Part shown: positions 1-6,726 of the stretch, in pieces
Layout: each line of letters opens with the position of its first letter
Numbering within the stretch: the stretch's first letter is position 1
Virus record (IMG/VR): IMGVR_UViG_3300032182_000077
Span: 1-29,613 of that record
Length of the DNA: 29,613 nt
Reading direction: 5' to 3' (one strand)
DNA from: a virus
Notes under the pieces: generated by a model
Seen by the model: the letters and a program-made list of their open reading frames with translations, nothing else
Database searches by the model: none
Told to the model about the DNA's origin: nothing
Translations under genes and position numbers: made by a program

Positions 1-119
1 TGTTCCCACGAATCATGACTGATACCTACAAGAGTTCTATTGATGCACTAGTTGCGAGAGACAGAGCAGCGATCGTCAGACCACACCTGACTCGCTATTA
101 CACTCCACCAACTGCATGA
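1..119 (+). CDS. 3' end of an unidentified gene (partial)
   Basis: The frame is open from the first base and ends in TGA at 117-119. It gives about 39 residues ending in RYYTPPTA. There is an internal ATG at 15, but a 34-residue gene starting there would have no visible ribosome binding site, so this is read as the C-terminus of a gene that begins outside the window. I do not recognise the family. A strong terminator follows directly, so it is the last gene of the upstream operon. Confidence 0.55.
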   Translation, partial: FPRIMTDTYKSSIDALVARDRAAIVRPHLTRYYTPPTA

Positions 120-121
120 TT

Positions 122-147
122 GAGAGGGGTTGTCACCCCTCTTTTTT
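122..147 (+). terminator. Rho-independent terminator
   Basis: A GAGGGG/CCCCTC stem with a short TTGTCA loop is followed by a run of seven T. It closes the upstream transcription unit just after the stop codon at 119. Confidence 0.85.
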
Positions 148-157
148 TGTGCTACTA

Positions 158-163
158 TATAAT
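158..163 (+). promoter_or_regulatory. Possible -10 element (TATAAT)
   Basis: A TATAAT hexamer lies between the terminator and the first small gene, 14 bases before its ATG at 178. No convincing -35 box sits 16-18 bases upstream, because that position falls in the terminator stem. It may be a weak sigma70-type or phage-modified promoter. Confidence 0.35.
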
Positions 164-177
164 TAAAGGGAGGTTTT

Positions 178-339
178 ATGGACAGAGAAAGACTCAAACT
201 AATCCACAAGAATCTTAAATCTTTGCTGAACGCCCTGGAAGCAGAGATCTATTCAGACCCCGAAGCATATACCAGAGAACCAGACGTGTCCGCTGCCTAC
301 GCTAGGTATGATGACGATGATGACGGCTATGCAGACTAA
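178..339 (+). CDS. Small acidic hypothetical protein (53 aa)
   Basis: ATG at 178 is preceded by an excellent Shine-Dalgarno sequence (AAAGGGAGG at 165-173), which supports translation. The N-terminal 25 residues are a basic amphipathic helix (MDRERLKLIHKNLKSLLNAL). The C-terminus is acidic, with five consecutive aspartates near the end. I recognise no family. It is the first gene after the terminator and lies upstream of thyX. Small proteins of this type are common in cyanophage early and middle regions. Confidence 0.6.
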   Translation: MDRERLKLIHKNLKSLLNALEAEIYSDPEAYTREPDVSAAYARYDDDDDGYAD

Positions 340-350
340 CCAATCTATGA

Positions 351-356
351 TATAAT
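351..356 (+). promoter_or_regulatory. Possible -10 element abutting an ATG
   Basis: A TATAAT hexamer ends one base before the ATG at 357. If it is a real -10 box, transcripts would start near 363, inside the following ORF. That would rule out the 357 start on this transcript and favour the in-frame ATG at 396. No good -35 element is visible. Confidence 0.3.
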
Positions 357-629
357 ATGAGGAAGCTATCAAAAGTCAGGCGACTAAAGAAAGCGATGAA
401 AAACATCAACACAATGACTCCTGAAGAAATCAATTCGGGAGTCAGTGATTTATATGATGCAATGCTTGAAGAAGCACTAATTAAAAACGCACAAAAACAG
501 AAAGGATTTGGGTATGACATCAGTGAATCTCGTAAGCGTAACTCCAGAAGCGGAGAAGACGATGGGGTACGTAGCGAGGGTGAGCAATCCAGCGAACCAG
601 GAGAACCCGAAGGTAGCGGGACTCCTTAA
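357..629 (+). CDS. Hypothetical protein with long overlap into thyX (up to 90 aa)
   Basis: The reading frame has ATG at 357 (no Shine-Dalgarno sequence; a TATAAT directly abuts it) and a second in-frame ATG at 396. Residues 1-50 look like a real small protein, with a basic start followed by an acidic helical part (EEINSGVSDLYDAMLEEAL). The remaining 38 or so residues are read in a different frame over the first 116 bases of thyX and are low-complexity (S, E, G, P). Either the gene overlaps thyX unusually far, or an earlier stop has been lost. I recognise no family, and the start is uncertain. Confidence 0.45.
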   Translation: MRKLSKVRRLKKAMKNINTMTPEEINSGVSDLYDAMLEEALIKNAQKQKGFGYDISESRKRNSRSGEDDGVRSEGEQSSEPGEPEGSGTP

Positions 630-1152
630 GTATTGCGTACAGCATCAGCACTGGTCTGTCTTCGAGCAGGCATACATGACGCTTGAGATAAATACAACAC
701 GCGGTGTGGCAGCTCAAGTGCTGCGTCACCGTTCGTTCACATATCAAGAGTTTTCCCAACGCTATGCAGATTCATCTCTGCTAGGTGACACAATCCCACT
801 ACCTGAACTGCGTCGTCAGGATACAAAGAATCGACAGAACTCTATCGATGACATTGATCCTTTCACCAAGCAAGAGTTCCAGATCAAAATGCAACAGCAC
901 TTTGCCGCTGGTATGAAACTCTACAAAGAGATGCTCGATGCATCAATCGCAAAGGAGTGTGCTCGTTTTGTACTCCCACTCGCCGTGCCCACAAAAATCT
1001 ACATGACAGGATCATGTAGGTCATGGATCCATTACATCGATCTTCGCTCGGCACATGGTACACAGAAAGAACACATGGACATTGCAGAAGGCGCACGTAC
1101 AATCTTTATCGAACAATTCCCTACAGTATCTGAAGCACTTGGATGGTTATGA
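514..1152 (+). CDS. thyX: Flavin-dependent thymidylate synthase ThyX
   Basis: ThyX makes dTMP from dUMP using methylene-tetrahydrofolate, FAD and NADPH, supplying thymine for phage DNA synthesis. The 212-residue protein carries the ThyX signature RHRx7S at residues 71-81 (RHRSFTYQEFS, followed by QRY). Further family features are an early RVSNP segment and a C-terminal region with TGSCRSW and RSAHGTQKEH. The ATG at 514 is chosen over the TTG at 508 because AGGA at 503-506 is correctly spaced only for 514. The stop overlaps the next gene as ATGA, so the two are probably translationally coupled. Length is normal for ThyX. Confidence 0.95.
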   Translation: MTSVNLVSVTPEAEKTMGYVARVSNPANQENPKVAGLLKYCVQHQHWSVFEQAYMTLEINTTRGVAAQVLRHRSFTYQEFSQRYADSSLLGDTIPLPELRRQDTKNRQNSIDDIDPFTKQEFQIKMQQHFAAGMKLYKEMLDASIAKECARFVLPLAVPTKIYMTGSCRSWIHYIDLRSAHGTQKEHMDIAEGARTIFIEQFPTVSEALGWL

Positions 1153-1379
1153 AATTACTTACAGTAGATGATTATAAAAATGCTGGCGAAACATTCTGGC
1201 CAAAGTATCGTTACATCGCTGACGAACTTGGTGAGGGTGCCAGGACAGAAGATATTCTGAAAGTCATGGAAGCAATCGGTGGTGTTGCATTGAAGCTAGC
1301 ACTGGAAGACAAACTTACAGGACCATTTGGATTCAACAAAAAGGAGAAAAAAGATGCCGACGTATCCAGTAATTCATAA
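1149..1379 (+). CDS. Conserved-type hypothetical protein downstream of thyX (76 aa)
   Basis: The start at 1149 forms an ATGA overlap with the thyX stop. An in-frame ATG at 1143 is the alternative. The protein is small and soluble, with an acidic middle (DELGEGARTEDILKVMEAIG) and a lysine-rich end (FNKKEKKDADV). It looks helical and has no signal peptide, Cys cluster or known motif. Its position between thyX and phoH suggests it is co-expressed with nucleotide and phosphate-related genes. Function unknown. Its 3' end contains the Shine-Dalgarno sequence and start of the next gene. Confidence 0.65.
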   Translation: MKLLTVDDYKNAGETFWPKYRYIADELGEGARTEDILKVMEAIGGVALKLALEDKLTGPFGFNKKEKKDADVSSNS

Positions 1380-1593
1380 GGAGACTGGGGAGAAGAAAGA
1401 ACTCTCCATGACAATGAAAGAGTATTGTGAATGGAAGGAAGCCAACCCCGAGTGGGACAAAGATTGGCAAGCAGGTGTCGCTGGTGTCGGTGAAGCTGGT
1501 CACTGGAAAAATAAGATGAGTAAGACTCATCCTGGGTGGAACGACATCATGACTCGTGCATCTAAAGTCCCTGGTTCAACTATTGAGTGGTAA
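1354..1593 (+). CDS. FmdB-like small protein lacking zinc-ribbon cysteines (79 aa)
   Basis: AAGGAG at 1341-1346 places the start at the ATG at 1354, giving a protein beginning MPTYPVIHKETGEKKE. The MPTY...K.TGE opening followed by an EY...NP segment and a C-terminal SKTHPGWNDIM segment resembles the FmdB-like proteins of T4-like cyanophages. Cellular FmdB proteins have a CxxC zinc ribbon here; this protein has a single Cys and cannot form it. The role is unknown, and the regulatory function sometimes attached to FmdB is not supported. It overlaps the preceding gene by 26 bases. Confidence 0.6.
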   Translation: MPTYPVIHKETGEKKELSMTMKEYCEWKEANPEWDKDWQAGVAGVGEAGHWKNKMSKTHPGWNDIMTRASKVPGSTIEW

Positions 1594-1596
1594 AAT

Positions 1597-2349
1597 ATGC
1601 CTAGAGCAAGAAAGCGTAATCAACCTGACATTAATGGTATGTCTACAAAACAAATGAAAAGGAAGAAACCAATTAATTCTTCCTACCTCCTTCCTATCGA
1701 ACCTCTCACAGATAACCAACGGGTTATGTTTGAAGAGTATGGTAAGGGGCAAAACATCTATGCTTATGGGTGTGCTGGTACAGGTAAAACATTTGTTGCA
1801 TTGTACCTTGCATTGCGCGATGTACTAGATGAGAACAGTCCATATGATAAAGTTTATATCGTTAGATCCCTGGTCGCGACGAGGGAGATCGGGTTTCTAC
1901 CAGGAACCCATGAGGATAAAGCATCTCTGTATCAGATTCCTTACAAAAACATGGTGAAATACATGTTCGAGATGCCTGATGATAACAGCTTTGAGATGCT
2001 GTATGAAAATCTGAAGGCACAGGAAACTGTATCATTCTGGTCTACATCTTTCTTGCGTGGCACCACCCTCGATAATGCTATTGTTATTATCGATGAGTGT
2101 CAGAATTTAAACTTCCACGAACTTGATTCAATCATGACACGCTGTGGTCAAGACACAAAGATCATGTTCTGTGGTGACGCTCGTCAGTCTGACTTGCAGA
2201 AGAGTAATGAACGCACAGGTATCGTTGACTTCCAACGTATCTTGCAAGACATGAGTGAGTTCTCTCTAGTTGAATACAACATTGAGGACATCGTTCGTTC
2301 TGGTCTAGTCAAATCTTATCTCATTAGTAAAATTAACCTGGGTCTTTAA
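1597..2349 (+). CDS. phoH: PhoH-like P-loop ATPase
   Basis: A 250-residue PhoH-family ATPase. The Walker A motif GCAGTGKT is at residues 58-65, Walker B IVIIDECQ at 162-169, and a sensor-like segment GDARQSD at 193-199. The N-terminal 30 residues are basic and likely flexible. PhoH genes are near-universal in marine T4-like phages. The E. coli relative belongs to the phosphate-starvation regulon, but the phage role is not established and I see no pho box here. The stop overlaps the next start as TAATG at 2347-2351. Confidence 0.93.
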   Translation: MPRARKRNQPDINGMSTKQMKRKKPINSSYLLPIEPLTDNQRVMFEEYGKGQNIYAYGCAGTGKTFVALYLALRDVLDENSPYDKVYIVRSLVATREIGFLPGTHEDKASLYQIPYKNMVKYMFEMPDDNSFEMLYENLKAQETVSFWSTSFLRGTTLDNAIVIIDECQNLNFHELDSIMTRCGQDTKIMFCGDARQSDLQKSNERTGIVDFQRILQDMSEFSLVEYNIEDIVRSGLVKSYLISKINLGL

Positions 2350-3041
2350 TGCATATCTTTAATCATGTGGGTGACATCTCGCCTATTGAAATGAACGCAG
2401 AGATGATTGATGGGAAGAGATACTATGTCACTCCTACTGGTGGGAAGTATCCTTCTATCACCACAGTGATTAGTAACAATGCAAAGAAGCAAGCAGGTCT
2501 TGCCAAGTGGAGAGCACGGGTAGGTAAAGATAAAGCGCAAGCAAAGACTACTCGTGCAGCAGGTAGAGGCACACGGTATCATAAACTAGTTGAGGACTTC
2601 ATCAACAACGAGCTTGATACCACGAAGTACAAGGACATGCCTCTACCATGGACGATGTTCCATTCTTCTCGTGAAATTCTTGAACGTATAAATAGGGTAT
2701 ACCTACAAGAGGCAGCATTATACTCTGACTATTTACAAATTGCAGGACGAGTGGACTGCATTGCAGAGTATGAAGGAGAACTTGCCATCATTGATTTCAA
2801 GACAGCAGAAGCACCAAAGAAGGAGCAATATCTTTACGACTATTTTGTACAAGAATGTGGCTACGCTTGTATGCTGCAGGAAGTATACGGTTTGTCGGTA
2901 AAGAAGTTGGTCACGATTGTTGCTTGTGAAAATGGTGACACTCAAGTGAAAGTGATGCCTCCTAAAAAAGAATATCTTATTAGGTTACAAGAGTACATCC
3001 GAGAATACCAGGAAAAATATGCTAGACAAACTGGAGGATAA
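2349..3041 (+). CDS. PD-(D/E)XK exonuclease, MGME1-like
   Basis: A 230-residue protein with the layout of the MGME1/PD-(D/E)XK nuclease group. It has a Ser/Thr-rich N-terminal region (YPSITTVISN), a GRGTRYHKLVEDF helix whose His matches the conserved GxxxH of this superfamily, then GRVDCIAEYEGELAIIDFKTA, where GRVD, IDFK and T supply the metal-binding D...D-x-K core, and finally a QECGYACMLQEVYG helix with the conserved Q and Y. It probably degrades single-stranded DNA ends during replication or recombination. It is coupled to phoH and followed by gp33 and gp32, so it sits in a DNA-metabolism operon. Confidence 0.85.
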   Translation: MHIFNHVGDISPIEMNAEMIDGKRYYVTPTGGKYPSITTVISNNAKKQAGLAKWRARVGKDKAQAKTTRAAGRGTRYHKLVEDFINNELDTTKYKDMPLPWTMFHSSREILERINRVYLQEAALYSDYLQIAGRVDCIAEYEGELAIIDFKTAEAPKKEQYLYDYFVQECGYACMLQEVYGLSVKKLVTIVACENGDTQVKVMPPKKEYLIRLQEYIREYQEKYARQTGG

Positions 3042-3045
3042 ATTT

Positions 3046-3264
3046 ATGACCGCTGCGAAATTTTCGCAGGAAGTTGAGAAGATTGCCTTTGATAACTCAA
3101 TGAACTACATTGATGCAATCGTTTTTTACTGTGAAACCCATGAGATCGAGATCGAATCGGTCCCCAAACTTATTAGCAAACCACTTAAGGAAAAACTTAA
3201 GTACGATGCACAGAAACTGAACTACATTAAGAAAACTAGTCGAGCAAAACTACTATTGGTATGA
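3046..3264 (+). CDS. 33: gp33-like late transcription co-activator
   Basis: In T4, gp33 bridges host RNA polymerase, the sliding clamp and the gp55 sigma factor at late promoters. This 72-residue protein has the pattern I associate with the cyanophage version: MTAAKFSQEVEK, a YIDAIVFYCETHEIEIE helix, VPKLISKPLKEKLK and a short hydrophobic C-terminus (LLLV) that could be the clamp-binding tail. GGAGG at 3035-3039 fixes the start at 3046 rather than the ATG at 3019. The order 33-x-32 matches T4 (33-59-32), and the late promoter motifs in this window imply that such a protein is needed. It is shorter than T4 gp33 (112 aa), so the assignment rests on pattern and context. Confidence 0.7.
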   Translation: MTAAKFSQEVEKIAFDNSMNYIDAIVFYCETHEIEIESVPKLISKPLKEKLKYDAQKLNYIKKTSRAKLLLV

Positions 3265-3602
3265 GTGATTTCTTTCAATCCGAGATGGTCCGAGGCGACC
3301 TACAAGAACTTGCCAAACTGCAAGAGTATTGCATGAAGGCAGCGATGACATTCCCTGCACTGTCTCCCGAGAGAAAGCTAGAATATTTCGATGTGTTACA
3401 GGAGATGATCGAGAAACAGAAAGTCTTTTATACTAGACTGAAGTTGTCCGATGATCCCGAGGCAACTGACATGGCAGAAAGCATTAAACAAGCTGCTGTC
3501 ATGTTCGGGGCGTCCGAAAATGAGGACGCTGGTGTAGTGTTCGATGATCTGGTCGATAAGATCAAGGTCATGAGGGAAACACTACTGGCAGAAGGGTCTT
3601 GA
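3261..3602 (+). CDS. DUF1825-like protein
   Basis: A 113-residue, mostly helical protein overlapping the previous gene by four bases (ATGA). Its pattern (SE.V near the start, a middle FPALSPERKLEYFDVL, then EKQKVFYTRLKLSDDPEA) resembles DUF1825, a family found mainly in cyanobacteria and their phages. No catalytic motif is visible and the function is unknown. It occupies the slot that gene 59 (helicase loader) has between 33 and 32 in T4, but I see no sequence reason to call it gp59. Its last codons form the left arm of a hairpin that overlaps the gp32 promoter. Confidence 0.7.
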   Translation: MSDFFQSEMVRGDLQELAKLQEYCMKAAMTFPALSPERKLEYFDVLQEMIEKQKVFYTRLKLSDDPEATDMAESIKQAAVMFGASENEDAGVVFDDLVDKIKVMRETLLAEGS

Positions 3603-3616
3603 CCCTGCCTTCTGCC
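3587..3616 (+). promoter_or_regulatory. Strong hairpin over the gene end and gp32 -35 box
   Basis: GGCAGAAGG (3587-3595) pairs perfectly with CCTTCTGCC (3608-3616). An alternative inner stem GGGTC/GACCC (3594-3598 with 3601-3605) has a TT loop. No T-run follows, so it is not a standard terminator. It overlaps the stop codon of the DUF1825-like gene and the TTGACC of the gp32 promoter, so it may stabilise the 3' end of the upstream message or weaken read-through. Confidence 0.55.
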
Positions 3617-3627
3617 TGTGTTATAAT
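3599..3627 (+). promoter_or_regulatory. Sigma70-type promoter for gp32
   Basis: TTGACC at 3599-3604, a 17-base spacer and TATAAT at 3622-3627. This is one mismatch from consensus with ideal spacing. It would start transcription near 3634, giving gp32 a leader of about 43 bases independent of the upstream operon. Confidence 0.8.
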
Positions 3628-3633
3628 TCGTTC

Positions 3634-3676
3634 GTGACAGGGGTCACACAAGCCACATCCAACATCCAAAACATCC
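3634..3676 (+). promoter_or_regulatory. gp32 leader: hairpin plus ACATCC repeats, possible autoregulatory operator
   Basis: The leader begins with a GTGAC/GTCAC hairpin with an AGGG loop (3634-3647). It continues as an unstructured A/C-rich tract with three ACATCC copies (3655, 3662, 3671), the last touching the ATG. There is no Shine-Dalgarno sequence. T4 gp32 represses its own translation by nucleating on a 5' pseudoknot and coating an unstructured leader. This arrangement looks analogous, but that is an inference. Confidence 0.45.
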
Positions 3677-4573
3677 ATGTCTAATTTCGCAGAACTTAAG
3701 CGCAAGTCCCAGAGCAACTTTGATTTCCTCCAGAAGGAACTTCAGAAGTCCACCAATGCAAACAGCAGTGGCGACGAACGACTCTGGAAGCCCGCACTTG
3801 ACGCTTCTGGCAACGGTTACGCAGTCATCCGTTTCCTGCCAGCTCCCGAGAACGAGTCTCTCCCCTGGGCAAAGCTCTACAACCACGCCTTCCAAGGTCC
3901 TGGTGGTTGGTTGATCGACAACTGCCCCACCACTAAAGGTGAGCAGTGCCCTGTCTGTGCCGCAAACAACAAACTGTGGAACAGCGGTGTCGAAAGCGAC
4001 AAGGAGGTCGCTCGCCAACGCAAGCGTAAACTCTCCTACTACAGCAACATCTATGTTGTTCGTGACTCTGCTAACCCAGAGAACGAAGGCAAAGTGTTCC
4101 TGTACAAGTACGGCAAGAAGATCCATGACAAGATCCTTGCTGCAATGCAACCCGAGTTCGATGATGAGACCCCTGTCAATCCTTTTGATCTGTGGGAAGG
4201 TGCTAACTTCAAACTGAAGATCCGCACCGTCGCTGGTTACTGGAACTACGATGCTTCCGAGTTCGCTGCACCTACTGCATTGAGTGCAGACGATGACGAG
4301 ATGGAACAACTCTGGAAGCAAGCACACAGTCTGGAAGCATTCACTGCTGCCGATCAATTCAAATCCTATGATGAGATCGAGAGCCGCATGGGTGCTGTGC
4401 TCGGCACCTCTCGCCCTGTCCAACAGGCACAGCAAGAGGAAGATGAGGATCCGATCCCTACCACTGGTGGGTTCAACGCTCCTGACATCACCCCGTCTGC
4501 ACCTAGTGTCTCTACCAATGAGACCGACGACGACGATGCCCTCTCCTATTTTCAGAAACTCGCTGAAGAATGA
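3677..4573 (+). CDS. 32: Single-stranded DNA-binding protein gp32
   Basis: gp32 coats single-stranded DNA during replication, recombination and repair. The 298-residue protein has the T4 layout: a basic N-terminus for cooperativity (ELKRKSQSNFDFLQKEL), an OB-fold core opening with WKPALDASGNGYAVIRFLPA, zinc ligands H70, C83, C91 and C94 (LYNHAF, then NCPTTKGEQCPVC), and an acidic C-terminal tail (ETDDDDALSYFQKLAEE) that would contact partner proteins. Length is close to T4 gp32 (301 aa). It has its own promoter, no Shine-Dalgarno sequence and a repeat-containing leader. Its codons are richer in C-ending triplets than its neighbours, consistent with high expression. Confidence 0.95.
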   Translation: MSNFAELKRKSQSNFDFLQKELQKSTNANSSGDERLWKPALDASGNGYAVIRFLPAPENESLPWAKLYNHAFQGPGGWLIDNCPTTKGEQCPVCAANNKLWNSGVESDKEVARQRKRKLSYYSNIYVVRDSANPENEGKVFLYKYGKKIHDKILAAMQPEFDDETPVNPFDLWEGANFKLKIRTVAGYWNYDASEFAAPTALSADDDEMEQLWKQAHSLEAFTAADQFKSYDEIESRMGAVLGTSRPVQQAQQEEDEDPIPTTGGFNAPDITPSAPSVSTNETDDDDALSYFQKLAEE

Positions 4574-4585
4574 GGTGGAACTATG

Positions 4586-4606
4586 AGAGGGTCTGCTTGA
4601 CCCTCT
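4586..4606 (+). promoter_or_regulatory. Hairpin after gp32
   Basis: AGAGGGTC (4586-4593) pairs with GACCCTCT (4599-4606) around a TGCTT loop, with no T-run after it. It shares the GGGTC/GACCC core with the hairpin before gp32, so gp32 is flanked by two related stems. It may protect the 3' end of the abundant gp32 message. Its right arm also contains TTGACC (4597-4602), 18 bases before TATTAT (4621-4626), a possible weak promoter. Confidence 0.5.
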
Positions 4607-4646
4607 TGGTTATCGCAACATATTATGGACTACTTTTCAAGTAGAT

Positions 4647-4673
4647 ACGGGGGGTCAAACCCCCGTTTTTTTA
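4647..4673 (+). terminator. Rho-independent terminator of the gp32 operon
   Basis: A CGGGGG/CCCCCG stem with a short TCAAA-type loop is followed by seven T. It terminates plus-strand transcription at the convergence with the minus-strand baseplate genes. The stop codon of gp53 (minus strand, 4655-4657) lies in its loop. Confidence 0.88.
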
Positions 4674-5338
4674 AGCTTATTTGAGATGTAGTCCGAAGAT
4701 TTACCGTAGGCATTCTTGCCTCGGAACTCCTCAACAAATCTGGTGATCAGATCGTTCCTTAATGTATAGATGGTTCTTCTGTCATCATTCTCTCTTTGCT
4801 CATGCTCGAAGGCAGTGATCGCTCTGCTCACCGAGGATCCTGGGACTGATACTGTATTGGTGCCGTCGAAGTAAGTGAAAAAATCATTATAGAATTGTCT
4901 AGAGACACGTTGACCTCCTTCTAGCACAGTTACAAATGTATCTACCGACGACAGGTCAGTCTTGATCTTTTGATTGACTCTGATCTCTTGTGTTTCATAG
5001 TATAAGATCTCCGAGTATGGATCATCATACTTTTCTTCGCAGTATTTTCTCATCACATTATCTGACATTGGCCAGTTAAATTGTGGATCGATAAGGTTGT
5101 TCACTAGAACAATGATCCAGTCATATTCTGCCTTGCCATGCATTCTGTATGCTACTTGATCTAGACGCTCACCATCTTCTACTGTGGTCTGATCGTACAG
5201 CAATGCAAAGTCAAACACATCAGGATTTAATTGAAATCTTCTGAAGAAATTCTTTGCTACGATGAAGTCTGAAGAAGTAAACGGATAGTTTACTGGCTTT
5301 GTATCGTATTGAATGTCGGGGATTGATCTGAAATACAT
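4655..5338 (-). CDS. 53: Baseplate wedge protein gp53
   Basis: gp53 is a wedge component that helps join wedges around the hub in T4. The 227-residue protein starts MYFRSIPDIQYD and has the typical N-terminal half: a DFALLYDQTTVEDGERLDQV segment followed by YRMHGKAEYDWIIVLVNNL and DPQFNWPM, which is the LysM-like region of the gp53 family. The C-terminal half is acidic and helical. The start codon overlaps the gp48 stop by one base (TAATG), so translation is coupled. The gene ends inside the loop of the convergent terminator. Confidence 0.9.
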   Translation of the reverse strand: MYFRSIPDIQYDTKPVNYPFTSSDFIVAKNFFRRFQLNPDVFDFALLYDQTTVEDGERLDQVAYRMHGKAEYDWIIVLVNNLIDPQFNWPMSDNVMRKYCEEKYDDPYSEILYYETQEIRVNQKIKTDLSSVDTFVTVLEGGQRVSRQFYNDFFTYFDGTNTVSVPGSSVSRAITAFEHEQRENDDRRTIYTLRNDLITRFVEEFRGKNAYGKSSDYISNKLKKTGV

Positions 5339-6726
5339 TAGAAGCTTGCTCCCTTGCTGGCGATCTCTTGTGCGAAGATAAGTTTGAGTTCTTTGAATGA
5401 AATCTTGATTTCAGTTGCAACTGGAGCGCCGCCTTTGTACGCTGCCCACGCACCATCTGGTGTGTGATTAATATCAACACCAGTGATAGCACATGGTTTG
5501 TATTGTGTTACATATTCATTTAGTTCGTTGCCAGTCATAAAAGAAACAGCAACAATTTTTGGTAGAGTAATGAAGTTTCCGTTGCCTGGTTTTTTATCGG
5601 TCGGAGTACCAGGTCCAATACCTTTACCGATAACTTCTCCTCCATAAGTAGGGAGCATCGCTCTCTTAAATGTTGTACAGATTTGTTTGATCTGGTCGCT
5701 CTCGTCCTCACTTCTTGCTTGCATTTTGAATCGCAAGTCAAATCCTCTCATTGTACTGGATTGATACATCATCTCTGTGTTTGGATTCAAGATAGTTCCA
5801 CTAATACCAGAGAGAGCATCCGTGTCTTGAACGTTTGTTCCCAAACCTTTGTTAATAGCATCAACTGCTGCTTTATATCCAAGAGCTTTTAGAGCACCGA
5901 CTCCAGTGTCTACAGCTCTACCGTAACTACCATTGTCAATTGCACCACTAGAACCTATTGTTCTTAAGAGTTCTACTGCAACGTTGTTGAAAGATTTACC
6001 TGTCCAGTCAGCACCATACTGTCCACCCAGATCTTCTGGCATGTACATAACAATATCTGGGTAGTAAGTACCGTTTGCTTTCTGCAGATTCAATGGGTCA
6101 ATGCTCTGTGAGTAAGCAGTATATTTTATACCTAGATTACTATTTGCTGTAGTACCCTGCGTTCCTCTGTTTCCTCCGCTTGGTTTGAATGGTGGTAGGT
6201 AATCAAAGAATTGAAAAGAAACATAGTCAGTATCAGATGTGATCTCACCCATGGGACCAAATGGATATCTTAATGCACCAGTCAATGATGGGTTAGCAGC
6301 CATCGGACGGATAACATTTGTGCCTATAGATCCATTGGGGTTAGGAGCATTTGGTATGACTGTTACAGGCGCTTGAGTAACTAGTGGATGGTTTGTGCTA
6401 CTACCAGTTCGGAATCCACCAGTTGAACTTCCATTGTCTACAAGTGGTGGAAGATTTGTGTCTGGTGATACGATTAGACCTTGCTGACTTGCTTTTATAT
6501 TAAGGAATTCTATATCATCTTGGTCGGTTACTTCTACCCAATCAAACGTTCCCAAATCGGAATCAATCATGTCATACCTATAGTATTTTGGTGGAGAATT
6601 AACTCCACCATTAGCATTGATATCCTGTACTACACCATAGGTACTGAATACATCTTCTCCTTCAAAAGATGAGCGAGTATCTGTGGGAGCCTGAATAGTA
6701 CCTAATTTTTGGATGTTTGCTGGCAT
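5338..6726 (-). CDS. 48: Baseplate tail tube cap gp48
   Basis: gp48 caps the baseplate hub and, with gp54, forms the platform on which the tail tube polymerises. The 462-residue protein has a Gly/Pro/Asn-rich N-terminal half and a C-terminal tube-like domain with NPNTEMMYQSSTMRGFDLRF and a following KQICTTFKRAMLP segment, matching the T4 gp48 pattern of a strand followed by an IKTFK-type helix. It ends with the strand ATEIKISFKELKLIF. It is coupled to its neighbours on both sides by TAATG overlaps. A late-promoter-like CATAAATA lies about 230 bases upstream on this strand. The protein is longer than T4 gp48 (364 aa) because of the N-terminal insertion. Confidence 0.82.
   Translation of the reverse strand: MPANIQKLGTIQAPTDTRSSFEGEDVFSTYGVVQDINANGGVNSPPKYYRYDMIDSDLGTFDWVEVTDQDDIEFLNIKASQQGLIVSPDTNLPPLVDNGSSTGGFRTGSSTNHPLVTQAPVTVIPNAPNPNGSIGTNVIRPMAANPSLTGALRYPFGPMGEITSDTDYVSFQFFDYLPPFKPSGGNRGTQGTTANSNLGIKYTAYSQSIDPLNLQKANGTYYPDIVMYMPEDLGGQYGADWTGKSFNNVAVELLRTIGSSGAIDNGSYGRAVDTGVGALKALGYKAAVDAINKGLGTNVQDTDALSGISGTILNPNTEMMYQSSTMRGFDLRFKMQARSEDESDQIKQICTTFKRAMLPTYGGEVIGKGIGPGTPTDKKPGNGNFITLPKIVAVSFMTGNELNEYVTQYKPCAITGVDINHTPDGAWAAYKGGAPVATEIKISFKELKLIFAQEIASKGASF

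Noticed and set aside
687-694. Late promoter octamer GATAAATA inside thyX
   Set aside because: It lies inside a coding region of a nucleotide-metabolism gene with no late gene near; probably chance in an A/T-rich genome.
3644-4435. 263-residue minus-strand ORF opposite gp32
   Set aside because: Mirror of the gp32 coding sequence: its length comes from gp32 codon bias. The product has no recognisable motif, and the strand has no promoter or ribosome binding site here.
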